Shown: positions 1-8,817 of the stretch, one piece after another
How positions within the stretch are numbered: position 1 is the stretch's first letter
How the letters are laid out: each line of letters starts with the position of its first letter
Assembly: GCA_026169375.1 (NCBI GenBank)
Contig: JAPFCR010000035.1
Location: forward strand, 1-64,000
Direction of reading: 5' to 3'
Length of the DNA: 64,000 nt
DNA from: Sporosarcina sp.
Lineage (GTDB): Bacteria; Bacillota; Bacilli; Bacillales_A; Planococcaceae
Position numbers and translations under genes: made by a program
Notes under the pieces: model-generated
The model's input: the letters and a program-made list of their open reading frames with translations, nothing else
Databases searched by the model: none
Told to the model about the DNA's origin: nothing

Positions 1-4
1 TCAT
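1..4 (-). CDS. 5' start of a gene leaving the window on the left
   Basis: Only the start codon is inside the window: ATG reads from 4 to 2 on the minus strand. A strong Shine-Dalgarno (AAAGGAG, 20 down to 14) lies 9 bases upstream, which is the main support. The product cannot be identified. The leader folds into a long hairpin that covers this ribosome binding site (see 7-66). Confidence 0.5.
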
Positions 5-6
5 GT

Positions 7-66
7 GGGTTCTCTCCTTTAGTGTTTGTCTGCAAACTTCACTATACAAGAAGAGAGCCCTTTTTT
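7..66 (-). promoter_or_regulatory. Leader hairpin covering a Shine-Dalgarno
   Basis: Read on the minus strand, the arm at 60-48 (GGGCUCUCUUCUU) pairs with the arm at 19-7 (AAGGAGAGAACCC). This gives 13 positions with one C-A mismatch and one G-U pair. An inner stem (GUUUG/CAAAC) closes the top. The Shine-Dalgarno of the leftmost gene sits inside the outer stem, so translation could be gated by folding. On the plus strand the same hairpin is followed by six T (61-66) and could act as a terminator, but no plus-strand gene is seen that needs one. Confidence 0.45.
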
Positions 67-107
67 CATGCCCAAAAACCCACTTTATTCCAAGTGCATA
101 CCAATTA

Positions 108-240
108 ATCGGAGTGGAAAATCGGCGACTCCAGCGGGAACAGCGCGAGCCGATGACCCTGGACTGAGCGTAGCGAGGGAAGCGGCTGAGGCCGTGCCCG
201 CGGAAAGCGTCCGATTTGGAACGGAGATTAATTGTGTTAT
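108..240 (+). repeat. Dispersed GC-rich intergenic repeat, full-looking copy
   Basis: This stretch is much more GC-rich than its surroundings. It carries blocks I recognise from memory as a repeat scattered through many Bacillaceae and Planococcaceae genomes: GGCGACTCCAGCGGGAACAG near the left end and CCGCGGAAAGCGTCCGATTT followed by GGAACGGAGATTAAT near the right end. No stable reading frame explains it. Decayed pieces of the same element appear at about 3535-3600 and 21188-21245. Its function is unknown to me. Confidence 0.7.
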
Positions 241-303
241 GGATTTTTATTTATCCCCCACAAACATTTTACTCATACCTGCTTGTTTTAAGTATATTCA
301 AAA

Positions 304-336
304 AAGAGTTGCCCACTTAAGTCAGGCAACTCTAGT
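304..336 (-). terminator. Terminator of the DinG-type helicase gene
   Basis: Inverted repeat AGAGTTGCC (306-314) and GGCAACTCT (326-334) with an 11-base loop. On the minus strand the hairpin is followed by a run of T. It lies 16 bases past the helicase stop codon. Confidence 0.8.
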
Positions 337-349
337 AATATATAGGGTT

Positions 350-2257
350 TTATTGATTTTTCATTTCAACCGGTGATACTTTTTCTAACACTGGTAATAC
401 TTCTTTCTCTTCGTCATTCACTAGTAAATGAATGGATCCATGATCTTCAGACGTTCGTATTAAACGCCCAATCCCTTGACGATACCTTAATAACATAAAT
501 GGTAAGTCGACTTCTTCAAAAGGATTGTCTGCATAATTCCGTTTTGCTTCGAACAAAGGATCAGCAGGTGGGAATGGCAACTCATAAATAATAACACGTG
601 TTAACGCATCTTTTGGAATGTCTAAGCCTTCCCATAAATTATAAGAACATAGAATTTGTAACTTCTTATTTTGGAAATCTCGAACGATTGACGATAATTC
701 ACGGTCACCTTCAAAACCAATTAAACGCGCGTCGTCTTGACCTAACTGCTCTTTAAATGTAAGCATCGCAGCTTCCGTTCTAAATAAAATCAATGTTTGC
801 TTTTCGTCTTCTAATAGTTTTTCTACTTCTTGATGTTTCTCTTCATCTACTACATGATGCGCAACAATTTCCATCGCTTCCTCGTAGTCAAATGGAGATT
901 CGACGGAAAATGATAAATGCTCTTCAACACCTAGACTTTCTGCAATATATGTAAAGTCTTTTTGTAATGATAAAGTTGCAGAAGAGAAAACAATTGGTAA
1001 CTTAGATGAAAATAAATTTTCTTTTAAAATGTCTGTTACAAGTCTCGGCATAATGACAAGCGTCATTTCTTCCCCGGTATCACGCAGCCAATCGACCGCG
1101 TCTTCACCTGATACGAATAATTCCATCGAATAAATATATTGCTCTAAATATTCTTCAACCATCTTCAAGTCATATTCAGGAATTGTATAAAGTTCACTTT
1201 CGAAGACAAATTCTTCTAGTAAAGCCGTTGACACAGTAATCGCTTCTTGACCAATTTCAAGTAATTGTGGTGTTTTTTCAATCGCTTTTCGTTCATTCCA
1301 CGTATCTTCAACACAATCATCTAACACACTGAAAAAAGTAGCGTGTAATTCAATAAGTCGGTCCATTAACACTAACGACTCTTCACGTACACCATCTACC
1401 ATAATTCTTTCGAGTAAGTCAAGTAACGTATGATCTTGCACTTCATATGTCAGTGCGCGTTGTGCCGAAAATTCTAATAAATGCCCCTCATCGAAAATCA
1501 CCATTGACACTTCAGGTAGTAGCGGCAACTGGCCTTGTCGTTCCCTTGAATCTTTCGTCCAAATATGTTCCATATAAAAGTCATGCGAACAAATAATCAG
1601 CTCAGGCGCTTTTCGGTAATGATCTCGGTGAATTGTCTGCCCACAACGGTTGCGTAAATCACAAGCCGAACATTGTTGTGTCGGGTGGTAGTTAATCGTC
1701 TGCCACTGTTCATCACTTAAATGCGGATAGTCGGAACGTTCTCCGTACGGATAAACAGCTGATAAAGAAACGCCGCCATACACAAAATCTGGAAGTGAAT
1801 CTTCAACTGCTTCGATATACGGTTCTGGCATAAACCCCGATTCATCTTCTAGACGATTTAAACATAAATATTGATCGCGCGCTTTTGCAAGGCGAACATC
1901 AATATTTAAATCGAGTGCTTCACTTATTTTATAAATATCGCCTTCTTCTTTCACAAGCTGCTCGATTAACGTCTCATCTGCGCAGGAAATAAGCGCTGGT
2001 TTTCCTGTATAACGCGCATACGCAATGGCTGGTAGTAAATAAGCAATCGTTTTCCCCGTTCCAACACCTGCTTCTGCAAATAATACTTTTTTATCTTTTA
2101 ACGCCTGCTCTATTTGAAAAGACATGAAAATTTGTTCATCGCGACATTCATAGCCTTTTTCTGTTAAATCATCATATAATGTATCGCCAATCCAGTCATT
2201 TAATGAATCATAAAAGGACTTGTCTTTCGATAAAGAAAATGGCAACTTGCTTCTCAT
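350..2257 (-). CDS. DinG/XPD-family ATP-dependent DNA helicase, iron-sulfur type
   Basis: A superfamily 2 helicase of 635 residues that should unwind damaged or structured DNA 5' to 3'. Visible motifs are the Walker A GVGTGKT (about 64-70), a DEGH box, and C-terminal helicase motifs around YNLWEGLDIP and RQGIGRLIR. Between Walker A and DEGH sits a cysteine set (one Cys in QYLC, then CSAC and RC) typical of the XPD/DinG 4Fe-4S domain. It has no N-terminal exonuclease domain, unlike the second DinG protein at 21306-24083. I chose the ATG at 2257 because AAGGAG lies 8 bases before it; the frame is open to 2320. It follows ypsC by about 80 bases and is probably co-transcribed. Confidence 0.88.
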   Translation of the reverse strand: MRSKLPFSLSKDKSFYDSLNDWIGDTLYDDLTEKGYECRDEQIFMSFQIEQALKDKKVLFAEAGVGTGKTIAYLLPAIAYARYTGKPALISCADETLIEQLVKEEGDIYKISEALDLNIDVRLAKARDQYLCLNRLEDESGFMPEPYIEAVEDSLPDFVYGGVSLSAVYPYGERSDYPHLSDEQWQTINYHPTQQCSACDLRNRCGQTIHRDHYRKAPELIICSHDFYMEHIWTKDSRERQGQLPLLPEVSMVIFDEGHLLEFSAQRALTYEVQDHTLLDLLERIMVDGVREESLVLMDRLIELHATFFSVLDDCVEDTWNERKAIEKTPQLLEIGQEAITVSTALLEEFVFESELYTIPEYDLKMVEEYLEQYIYSMELFVSGEDAVDWLRDTGEEMTLVIMPRLVTDILKENLFSSKLPIVFSSATLSLQKDFTYIAESLGVEEHLSFSVESPFDYEEAMEIVAHHVVDEEKHQEVEKLLEDEKQTLILFRTEAAMLTFKEQLGQDDARLIGFEGDRELSSIVRDFQNKKLQILCSYNLWEGLDIPKDALTRVIIYELPFPPADPLFEAKRNYADNPFEEVDLPFMLLRYRQGIGRLIRTSEDHGSIHLLVNDEEKEVLPVLEKVSPVEMKNQ

Positions 2258-2335
2258 ACTATTAACTCCTTCCGAACTTCCCAAAGAAAAAGAAGGGACG
2301 GCCCCTCCTTTTCTTTTCAATCTTTTTATATAGAC

Positions 2336-3487
2336 TTACACACGTTTCCCCCAAAACTGGTAGTAATCCGTGCGAATAAAACCGTTAAATAGTTTACGTT
2401 TTCTCGTCGCTTTTTTCCCGTAAAGCTCTTCAAAATTCTCGAAAGGAGAAATCATATAAACTGACCAAGATGGATATTTCCTCATGATTTTACCAAGCGC
2501 TTGTGTCATTTCTTCAACTTCTTCTGTTTCGCCTAATCTTTCCCCATAAGGTGGGTTGCCGACCATTACACCGTTCACACCATCTACTTGAAGGTCTTTA
2601 ATATCTTGTTGTTGCCACGTGATTAAATCTGCAAATCCTGCTTCCATCGCATTTTCTTCTGCGATTTTAATCATATTCGCATCGATATCTAATCCAGTAA
2701 TTTTTAATGGTTGGTCATATTTGGCAAGGTCTTCCGCTTCTTCACGCGCTTTATCCCATACCTCTTGTCCCATCCATGGCCATTCTTCACTTAAAAACTC
2801 TCTATTCGTTCCCGGTGCAATATTTTGACCAATCATCGCTGCTTCAATTGGAATCGTACCTGAACCACAAACTGGATCAACAAACGGACGATCAGGATTC
2901 CAACGCGTTAAAATAACAAGCGCTGCCGCTAATGTTTCTTTAATCGGCGCATCTCCTTGTCCAACCCGGTACCCACGACGATGTAATCCTGTTCCACTCG
3001 TATCGATTGTTAATGTAACCTTATCTTTTAAAATCGATACTTCTAGTTTAAATAGTGGACCCGACTCAGGTAAAAAACCACTTCTTTTGTATGCTTTATT
3101 CAGCCTCTCTACAATTGCTTTTTTCACGATCGCCTGACAGTCTGGAACACTGTATAATGTTGATTTCACAGACTTCCCGGCTACTGGAAAAGCTGCATCT
3201 TCTGGTAAGAATTTTTCCCATGGGAGCGCTTTTGTCTGTTCAAACAGCTCATCAAACGTCTTCGCCCGGAATTCACCTACAATGAGGCGTACACGATCTG
3301 CCACACGCAACCACATATTCGATCTTGCGATTGCTAATTCGTCCCCTTGGAAATAAATCTTTCCATTATCTGTTTTCGTTTCATAACCGAGTGCTTTCAC
3401 TTCATTCGCAACTAATGCCTCTAATCCCATAGCAGACGTAGCGACTAAGTTATATTTGCCCATAATCCACTGACAACTCCCGTTCAT
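2336..3487 (-). CDS. ypsC: THUMP-domain rRNA guanine-N2 methyltransferase
   Basis: A class I SAM-dependent RNA methyltransferase of 383 residues, orthologous to B. subtilis YpsC and related to RlmL (23S rRNA m2G). The N-terminal part is a THUMP RNA-binding domain. The catalytic half shows the SAM motif DPVCGSGT and the NPPYGERLG motif IV of N2-guanine methyltransferases. Exact target sites are inferred from the family. The start at 3487 has AAAGG 9 bases upstream; an alternative ATG at 3463 (MGKYNLVAT) matches the usual N terminus but has a poorer ribosome site. It lies downstream of rnpB, as in other Bacillales. Confidence 0.87.
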   Translation of the reverse strand: MNGSCQWIMGKYNLVATSAMGLEALVANEVKALGYETKTDNGKIYFQGDELAIARSNMWLRVADRVRLIVGEFRAKTFDELFEQTKALPWEKFLPEDAAFPVAGKSVKSTLYSVPDCQAIVKKAIVERLNKAYKRSGFLPESGPLFKLEVSILKDKVTLTIDTSGTGLHRRGYRVGQGDAPIKETLAAALVILTRWNPDRPFVDPVCGSGTIPIEAAMIGQNIAPGTNREFLSEEWPWMGQEVWDKAREEAEDLAKYDQPLKITGLDIDANMIKIAEENAMEAGFADLITWQQQDIKDLQVDGVNGVMVGNPPYGERLGETEEVEEMTQALGKIMRKYPSWSVYMISPFENFEELYGKKATRKRKLFNGFIRTDYYQFWGKRV

Positions 3488-3534
3488 TTATTTGAACCTT
3501 TTATCTATTATAAATTAACTTAAAGAATCCTAAT

Positions 3535-3600
3535 CATCGTTGATTTCCTTTTCGGGTGGACGCTTTTCACTGGTTTCTTCAGCTTCCCCTACAACCAACT
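3535..3600 (-). repeat. Decayed copy of the GC-rich dispersed repeat
   Basis: The text from GTTGATTTCC through GGTGGACGCTTTTC matches, on the opposite strand and with several changes, the end block of the repeat at 108-240 (GGAAAGCGTCC...GGAACGGAGATTAA). The rest of the element is no longer recognisable. It lies between ypsC and the rnpB terminator. Confidence 0.4.
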
Positions 3601-3647
3601 TCCGATGTACTAAAAACATTACTTCAACACATCTATTTTAACAAAAT

Positions 3648-3676
3648 AAAAGCTCTCCGTTAACTGGAGAGCTTCA
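3648..3676 (-). terminator. rnpB terminator
   Basis: Near-perfect inverted repeat AAGCTCTCC and GGAGAGCTT (3650-3674) just past the 3' end of RNase P RNA. On the minus strand it is followed by a T-rich stretch. Confidence 0.8.
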
Positions 3677-3684
3677 ACTTTAAT

Positions 3685-4100
3685 TGAATAGACCATAGGA
3701 AATTTGATAAGCCATGTTTTGTTCCCGTGTACTCAAGCGGCGTTAGCCTCGTACTAAGGTGGTAATCATCTATCTACAAGCACAAGTCTTGTCTCTTCGT
3801 CCGTTCATTTCCTTTCGAAGAGTGCCCCTACCATTGTTTGGGTTTCTCACTTATGGGGTTTACCGCGTTCCACCTGGTTCGTTTCCGAAGCAGATCCGTT
3901 TCTGTGGCACTGTTCAGGGAACCTAGCCCATATTAAGCAAGCTTAACTTAGGACGTATTCCCGCCGTCATCGCATTCCTGCGAGCCTCAGCTTATTTTTT
4001 CGCTGAGCACAAACACTACGGTCATCTCAGAGCCGTGTGAGCATGGACTTTCCTCTACGAAGTCTAGCTTCGCAGCGATTACCTAAATTTCATCTACGGT
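3685..4100 (-). ncRNA. rnpB: RNase P RNA, type B
   Basis: This is the catalytic RNA of RNase P, which removes 5' leaders from pre-tRNAs. Conserved blocks are easy to see on the minus strand: GGTAATCGCTGC, GAGGAAAGTCCATGCTC, GTGGAACGCGGTAAACCCC, GTGAGAAACCC, GTAGATAGATGATTACC, and the closing ACAAAACATGGCTTA. The P1 helix pairs ACCGTAG...GAAATTT at the 5' end with AAATTTC...CTATGGT at the 3' end. The 5' end at 4100 agrees with the promoter at 4107-4135. The length (about 415 nt) and layout are those of the Bacillus type B RNA. Confidence 0.96.
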
Positions 4101-4106
4101 TTTTTT

Positions 4107-4135
4107 AGTATACAACATTCGTTCTTTTTTTTCAA
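4107..4135 (-). promoter_or_regulatory. Sigma-A type promoter of rnpB
   Basis: TTGAAA (4135-4130), a 17-base spacer and TATACT (4112-4107) on the minus strand. The expected start, about 7 bases further on, falls at 4100, the predicted first base of RNase P RNA. Confidence 0.75.
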
Positions 4136-4154
4136 CGGTCAAACAAAACAGACA

Positions 4155-4445
4155 TTATTTTCCTAGCTTATCGCCAAATACATGCTTTTCCAAATTGGAA
4201 ATTCTTTGCAAAATATCAAAGTTCGTACCGCCTGTATTTGTCGTTGTTGGTCTTCTTTTTGTTTCCGCAGCTTGCTTTTTCATGTCTTCCATTTCAGTTT
4301 CTAACGCTTCAATTTTCTTCATAAAGGTTTGGTAGTCTTTAATCACATCATCGAGGAAAAGATCTACTTCTTCCGTGTTATAGCCACGTAAACCTGTTTT
4401 AAATTCTTTTTCAAGGATTGTTTTCGTGTCCAATTTGATTTCCAT
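4155..4445 (-). CDS. gpsB: Cell division regulator GpsB (DivIVA-like)
   Basis: A 96-residue cytoplasmic coiled-coil protein that couples division and peptidoglycan synthesis, in B. subtilis by steering PBP1 between septum and side wall. The N-terminal DivIVA-type domain shows [14 protein letters not shown] followed by [10 protein letters not shown] flexible linker and a C-terminal helix ([10 protein letters not shown]) complete the normal GpsB layout. The start at 4445 is set by GGAAGGACG 7 bases upstream; a longer reading from 4463 would overlap that site. A likely partner, the PBP1 gene ponA, is in the same window. Confidence 0.95.
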   Translation of the reverse strand: MEIKLDTKTILEKEFKTGLRGYNTEEVDLFLDDVIKDYQTFMKKIEALETEMEDMKKQAAETKRRPTTTNTGGTNFDILQRISNLEKHVFGDKLGK

Positions 4446-4482
4446 AAAATTTCGTCCTTCCATTATTGGTAAACATAGCGTT

Positions 4483-4510
4483 ATTATAGCATATTTTACC
4501 CGTTCTTGTC
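4483..4510 (-). promoter_or_regulatory. Extended -10 promoter of gpsB
   Basis: On the minus strand a perfect TATAAT (4488-4483) is preceded by TGC, an extended -10. The -35 is poor (AGACAA, about 17 bases upstream). It lies 37 bases ahead of the gpsB start. Confidence 0.6.
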
Positions 4511-4617
4511 TTATTTAAAGGTGTGTAAGTCGTTTTATGCGCTTACCCGGGAAATAAAGTGATATCTCAATCGGGCATTACAAACAGTTCACTTCATTTA
4601 GCTTTTAAAATGGAGTA

Positions 4618-5880
4618 TTACTGCCCGTTAATGCGGGATAACTTCTTTTGTAGTCTCATTTCCCGCTTCTGGAAGTCTCTTTTAGCACGCTCACGAAAGC
4701 GCTTTGTTAAATATTCATCGACATCAATGAGCGCTATCGCTTCTTCTGTTGCACGCAATGCTTTTTGTAGATCCTTTATTTTATGCTCATACAATTTCGC
4801 AATTTCCTCGAGTGCAATGATTCTTTCCCGTCCCATTAACTGATCGGCCGCAATACGAAACGACTTTACCGCTTCTTCATGGGCATCATTTCTTTTTAAT
4901 AAAAAGCCATAATGATAATGCGTAAGCGGATGATTCGCTCCGTACTTCTGAATCACTTGTTCAAAAAAAGGTGCACTATCTTCGTACAGCTTTAAATCTA
5001 GAAACCATTTCCCGATATTCGTATGACTCGTCGCTGTTTCTGGATGGTCCGTTTCTAACACTAAGTTTGTCGCACGAATATAAAGCGTAACGAGCGATAA
5101 AATATCCCATTCATTATGTTTGAGCACTTTCATTAATGCCTCCGCGCGCCCACTTTTCACCGCATCTTGATAAATGATTGGTGCCAAATGACCAGGAATA
5201 TCGCCTTCACGCGTAAATTGAAGTTGCGATTGTTCAACAGCCGTTAAGTTAAACGTATCTAATTCTGTTTTCCACACGCGCCTTGCTCCGTGTAATAAGT
5301 CAATTTGGTGATGCTTGAGTAACGCAGGAAGTTCTCTTCGATTCATCGTCCATCTCGTTTCAACTTGAGGCATGTCAAAACTTTTCCCATTATACGTGAC
5401 GAGCGTCATTTTCTCTTTCCATAAATTCGATGCATATAAAAATGCGGCTTCATGATCTGGTCCAGGAAGTACATATTGCGTCAACGTGAAACCATTTTCA
5501 CATTCTTCTATAAAGCCAAACAAAAAGATAAGTGTACCAGCACCTTTTAGACCAGTCGTTTCTGTATCAAAAAAGACAATTCGATTAGAAAGTTCCGGCG
5601 CTAATGGATGGGCATGTTTAAAATGCCGCCACTTCTCCAGTGCAGACCTAAGTTCTCCGAGCTGATTATTTCCGTGGAAATAATCAGAATTATAACGAAC
5701 AACACGTTTATAGACGATACCAAATTCATTTTCTTCTTTTTCTAACCCTTCCTTCAACCAACTTTCTTCATAGGAAGGAGATTTGGGGATCGTACGTTTT
5801 GGCGGCTTTTTAGGTTCAGTCTTTGGTGTCTTCTTCGTGAGCAGTTTTTTCATCGCCATTAGCTTTTGCTCATAAGACAT
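4618..5880 (-). CDS. mrfB: DEDD-type exonuclease MrfB (YprB)
   Basis: A 420-residue protein with an RNase H-like exonuclease core and C-terminal TPR-like helices. The catalytic acidic motif FFDTETTG is at about 103-110; further acidic positions are in YNGKSFDMP and NEWDILSL. In B. subtilis, MrfB works with the helicase MrfA in a UvrA-independent excision repair route for mitomycin C damage; that role is carried over by orthology. Its start overlaps the end of mrfA by 11 bases, so the two are translationally coupled. The start has GGAGG 8 bases upstream. Confidence 0.9.
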   Translation of the reverse strand: MSYEQKLMAMKKLLTKKTPKTEPKKPPKRTIPKSPSYEESWLKEGLEKEENEFGIVYKRVVRYNSDYFHGNNQLGELRSALEKWRHFKHAHPLAPELSNRIVFFDTETTGLKGAGTLIFLFGFIEECENGFTLTQYVLPGPDHEAAFLYASNLWKEKMTLVTYNGKSFDMPQVETRWTMNRRELPALLKHHQIDLLHGARRVWKTELDTFNLTAVEQSQLQFTREGDIPGHLAPIIYQDAVKSGRAEALMKVLKHNEWDILSLVTLYIRATNLVLETDHPETATSHTNIGKWFLDLKLYEDSAPFFEQVIQKYGANHPLTHYHYGFLLKRNDAHEEAVKSFRIAADQLMGRERIIALEEIAKLYEHKIKDLQKALRATEEAIALIDVDEYLTKRFRERAKRDFQKREMRLQKKLSRINGQ

Positions 5881-8152
5881 GATTGTTGCCTCCTGTTAAT
5901 GCACGTAATAATGAAAGCACATCATCTTTTGTTCCGACTTCACTTTCTTGTGCACCGATACAAATTGGACAACCAACATCACAAAAGCAATTGTCTACAT
6001 GTTCTGTTGCTTGTTCAATAAGCGCTTCCCACTCTTTATAAATCTTCTCACTTAACCCGATTCCACCTGGATAGCTATCATATATGAAGAAAGTTGGTTT
6101 TTCCGTATGAACTGCTTTTACTTGTGGCATCACATGTGTATCTGTTCGGTCACATCTGACAAATAATGGGATAAATGATTGAATCGCATATGAAGCCCCC
6201 GTCATCGCATCTGTTAATGCCGCTTCCGTCCATCCTTTCGGTACGTCGAACGCATACCAAGTTCCAGTCGTATGCAGTTCAACGGTTGGAAGCGAAATGG
6301 GCCCTGAACCGATATTGTCATGTGTCCCGAAACGTATCTTCTTAAAAACAGTTGCTTTCGCTAACACAGCCATATCCCCGTAGGCTGTTATGTGTGTGTC
6401 AAATTTAGTTTGGTCGTCTTCATTAATGACTTTTAATTCGACTGCTAAATTCGCATCTGTAAAGTAATCGACATCTACTTCCGTCACATACGCTTTCTTT
6501 TCTTCCCAGTCGAGTTCTTCCACTTGATACTGGGTTCCTTGGTGAATATAAATCGCTTCTTCATGCAGTAATGTGGGTGCACTAAATGTATCCATTTCAC
6601 CGATCACAGTCGTTTCTTTCGGTGTTGTTTTATCAATAATGACGACATTTTCTTGTGCTGCTGAACGAAGGCTAATATCTGTCGCTGGAAATTGATCGGT
6701 CATCCAATGCCATTTGTCTGGCGTTTCAATTAACACACCTTCACTTTCAAGAAATGCAAGTAACGCTTGAACTTCGAACTCCCCGTATGTTTCGTCTTTT
6801 GTAAATGGCAATTCAAATGACGCACATTTCAAATGATCCATTAAAATGAACATATTATCAGGGTGAATTCTTGCTTCTTCAGGCTTTTGACCAAGTAAAT
6901 AATTTGGATGTTCAATAATGTACTGATCGAGTGCAGTAGACTGGGCGACGTAAATAATAAGCGCTTCATCTTGTCTTCTCCCCGCACGGCCTGCTTGTTG
7001 CAGGGCACTCGCGATATTTCCTGGATAACCTGTCATAATACACGCTTGTAATTGTCCAATATCAATCCCAAGCTCCAACGCATTTGTACTGACAACTGTT
7101 TGAATCGTGCCGGCGCGTAATCCTTTTTCAATTTTCCTCCGTTCGGAAGGTAAATACCCGCCGCGGTAGCCCATAACGGTATCGTCAAATAACTTTTTCT
7201 TCGTTAATTCTTTCATATACGTTACAAGCATCTCGACGCGAACACGACTTTTTGCAAAGACGATTGTTTGAATACTTTCTTTGTATAAAAGTGAAGCGAT
7301 ATCTCGAACTTCTAGCGCTGCACTTCTTCTGACACCAAATGTCGGGTGAACAATGGGCGGGTTATAAAACAAGAAATGCTTCTTCCCCGCAGGCGCTCCG
7401 TTTTTTTCAATTAACCGCATATCCGTATTCGTTAAATCTTCCGCTAGTTCCTGCGGATTCGCAATGGTTGCGGACGTACATATAAAAACAGGATCGCTGC
7501 CATAATAACGACAAATGCGCTTCAATCTTCGAAGGACATGTGCGACGTGGCTCCCAAACACCCCTTTATACGTATGCAATTCATCCACGACAATATACTT
7601 TAAATTTTCAAATAGGGATACCCATTTTGTATGATGTGGAAGAATGCCAGAATGAAGCATATCTGGATTTGTTAATACAATATGCCCTGACTTTCTCACT
7701 TTCGACCGAAGACCTGGCGCTGTATCTCCGTCGTACGTATAACTCAATACATCCTCTCCACTTGCTTCAATGAGCTCATGTAAATCAGCGAGTTGGTCTT
7801 GTGCAAGTGCTTTTGTCGGGAATAAATAAATCGCTCTTGATGAAGCGTCTTCTAAAATGCTTTGTAAAACAGGTAAGTGATAACAAAGTGATTTCCCTGA
7901 AGCGGTTGGCGTAACAGCGGTAATCGATTGTCCCTCGGTCGCCGCATCGAATGCCTCTCGCTGATGACTATACAGTTGTTCAATCCCTTTAGATGCAAGT
8001 GCTGTTTGAATTGATGGATGTAATTGTTCGGGAAAAGGGACATAGACTGCTTCCTTCCCATCGATTATTTTATGATGGATCATATTGTTAGCGAAATCAG
8101 GGTCGGTTTTTAACCTTTGTAACGCAGTCTCAACTGTATTACTTTTTGTCAT
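5870..8152 (-). CDS. mrfA: DEAD/DEAH-box helicase MrfA (YprA)
   Basis: A 760-residue superfamily 2 helicase of the Hrq1/MrfA group. Motif I (TPTASGKS, about 81-88), the DELH box (VVDELHTYKG), SATI motif III and the C-terminal QQAGRAGRR motif VI are all visible. Near the C terminus a cluster NCFCDVGCPIC gives four cysteines, as in the metal-binding domain (DUF1998) of the family. In B. subtilis it repairs mitomycin C lesions together with MrfB. It overlaps yppE by 14 bases upstream and mrfB by 11 bases downstream, forming a tight operon. Confidence 0.92.
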   Translation of the reverse strand: MTKSNTVETALQRLKTDPDFANNMIHHKIIDGKEAVYVPFPEQLHPSIQTALASKGIEQLYSHQREAFDAATEGQSITAVTPTASGKSLCYHLPVLQSILEDASSRAIYLFPTKALAQDQLADLHELIEASGEDVLSYTYDGDTAPGLRSKVRKSGHIVLTNPDMLHSGILPHHTKWVSLFENLKYIVVDELHTYKGVFGSHVAHVLRRLKRICRYYGSDPVFICTSATIANPQELAEDLTNTDMRLIEKNGAPAGKKHFLFYNPPIVHPTFGVRRSAALEVRDIASLLYKESIQTIVFAKSRVRVEMLVTYMKELTKKKLFDDTVMGYRGGYLPSERRKIEKGLRAGTIQTVVSTNALELGIDIGQLQACIMTGYPGNIASALQQAGRAGRRQDEALIIYVAQSTALDQYIIEHPNYLLGQKPEEARIHPDNMFILMDHLKCASFELPFTKDETYGEFEVQALLAFLESEGVLIETPDKWHWMTDQFPATDISLRSAAQENVVIIDKTTPKETTVIGEMDTFSAPTLLHEEAIYIHQGTQYQVEELDWEEKKAYVTEVDVDYFTDANLAVELKVINEDDQTKFDTHITAYGDMAVLAKATVFKKIRFGTHDNIGSGPISLPTVELHTTGTWYAFDVPKGWTEAALTDAMTGASYAIQSFIPLFVRCDRTDTHVMPQVKAVHTEKPTFFIYDSYPGGIGLSEKIYKEWEALIEQATEHVDNCFCDVGCPICIGAQESEVGTKDDVLSLLRALTGGNNHVL

Positions 8153-8513
8153 GTTCTATCCCTTCCTTTTCAAGTGCATCAAGAAAAGTTTTGAGTGTAT
8201 ATTCTGCAGACTGAATCGATAAAATAAAACGTTTCAGACCTGTTTTTTTATAAAAAGATTGTACGATAAATTGCTTCATCGCATCTTTTAAATTTTCGAT
8301 TTGAGCTGGATGTGTATACTTCGGTTTCTTCGTTCGAATCCATTCATAAGACTGTTCCGCCCAATCATCGAGTAAAGCATGGTACTTATCCGCATAAGGT
8401 TTTACTTCTTCAAAAAAATCTGGTTCTCTATCTTGTTCTCTCATATCTGTATGACGCTGCTTACATTCTGCACAGACTGAAAGAAGTATTTCACATTGTT
8501 CTTTTAATTGCAT
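8139..8513 (-). CDS. yppE: YppE family protein (DUF1798)
   Basis: A soluble, mostly helical protein of 124 residues that resembles B. subtilis YppE. There is no signal peptide, membrane helix or catalytic motif, and its function is unknown. It overlaps mrfA by 14 bases and so leads the repair operon, which hints at a link to DNA damage but does not prove one. Ribosome site AAAGG is 12 bases before the ATG, a little far. Confidence 0.75.
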   Translation of the reverse strand: MQLKEQCEILLSVCAECKQRHTDMREQDREPDFFEEVKPYADKYHALLDDWAEQSYEWIRTKKPKYTHPAQIENLKDAMKQFIVQSFYKKTGLKRFILSIQSAEYTLKTFLDALEKEGIEHDKK

Positions 8514-8817
8514 TCTTCATCAACCTTTCTCAGTTGTATCGCTATTTTATCAGATTCAAGGAAGGTTCACCAATTATAGAGAACGTATATTCCTGAAGAA
8601 TGCAAAACCTTAACTAACTTTTTATTTTTTAGGATACCAAATAAAAATAGTAATTATGAAATTGGTTCTATCTTTACTCGAATCCTTATACTTTGGGCAT
8701 ACTCGGGGATAGGTCTTCGTCGAAGATTAAAATAAGAGTGATTTGAAATATTTACTCCCTTACACTTCAAATACTTTATTTAATAACCATTGCAATGCAA
8801 AAAGGAGCTGCTTTCTG
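8514..8817. other. Divergent intergenic region between yppE and the AarF-like gene
   Basis: About 300 bases with no gene. A consensus TATAAT on the minus strand (8578-8573), without a good -35, could start the yppE-mrfA-mrfB transcript. On the plus strand TTGGTT (8662-8667), a 19-base spacer and TATACT (8687-8692) is a weak candidate promoter for the AarF-like gene. I see nothing else of note. Confidence 0.3.

Noticed and set aside
26..376. Open frame of 116 codons on the plus strand at the left edge
   Set aside because: It runs through the dispersed repeat and the helicase terminator, has no ribosome site, and its composition follows the repeat.
5870..8513. yppE-mrfA-mrfB as a new phage defence system
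   Set aside because: A helicase and a nuclease in one operon can suggest defence, but these match the known MrfA/MrfB repair pair in its normal chromosomal place.
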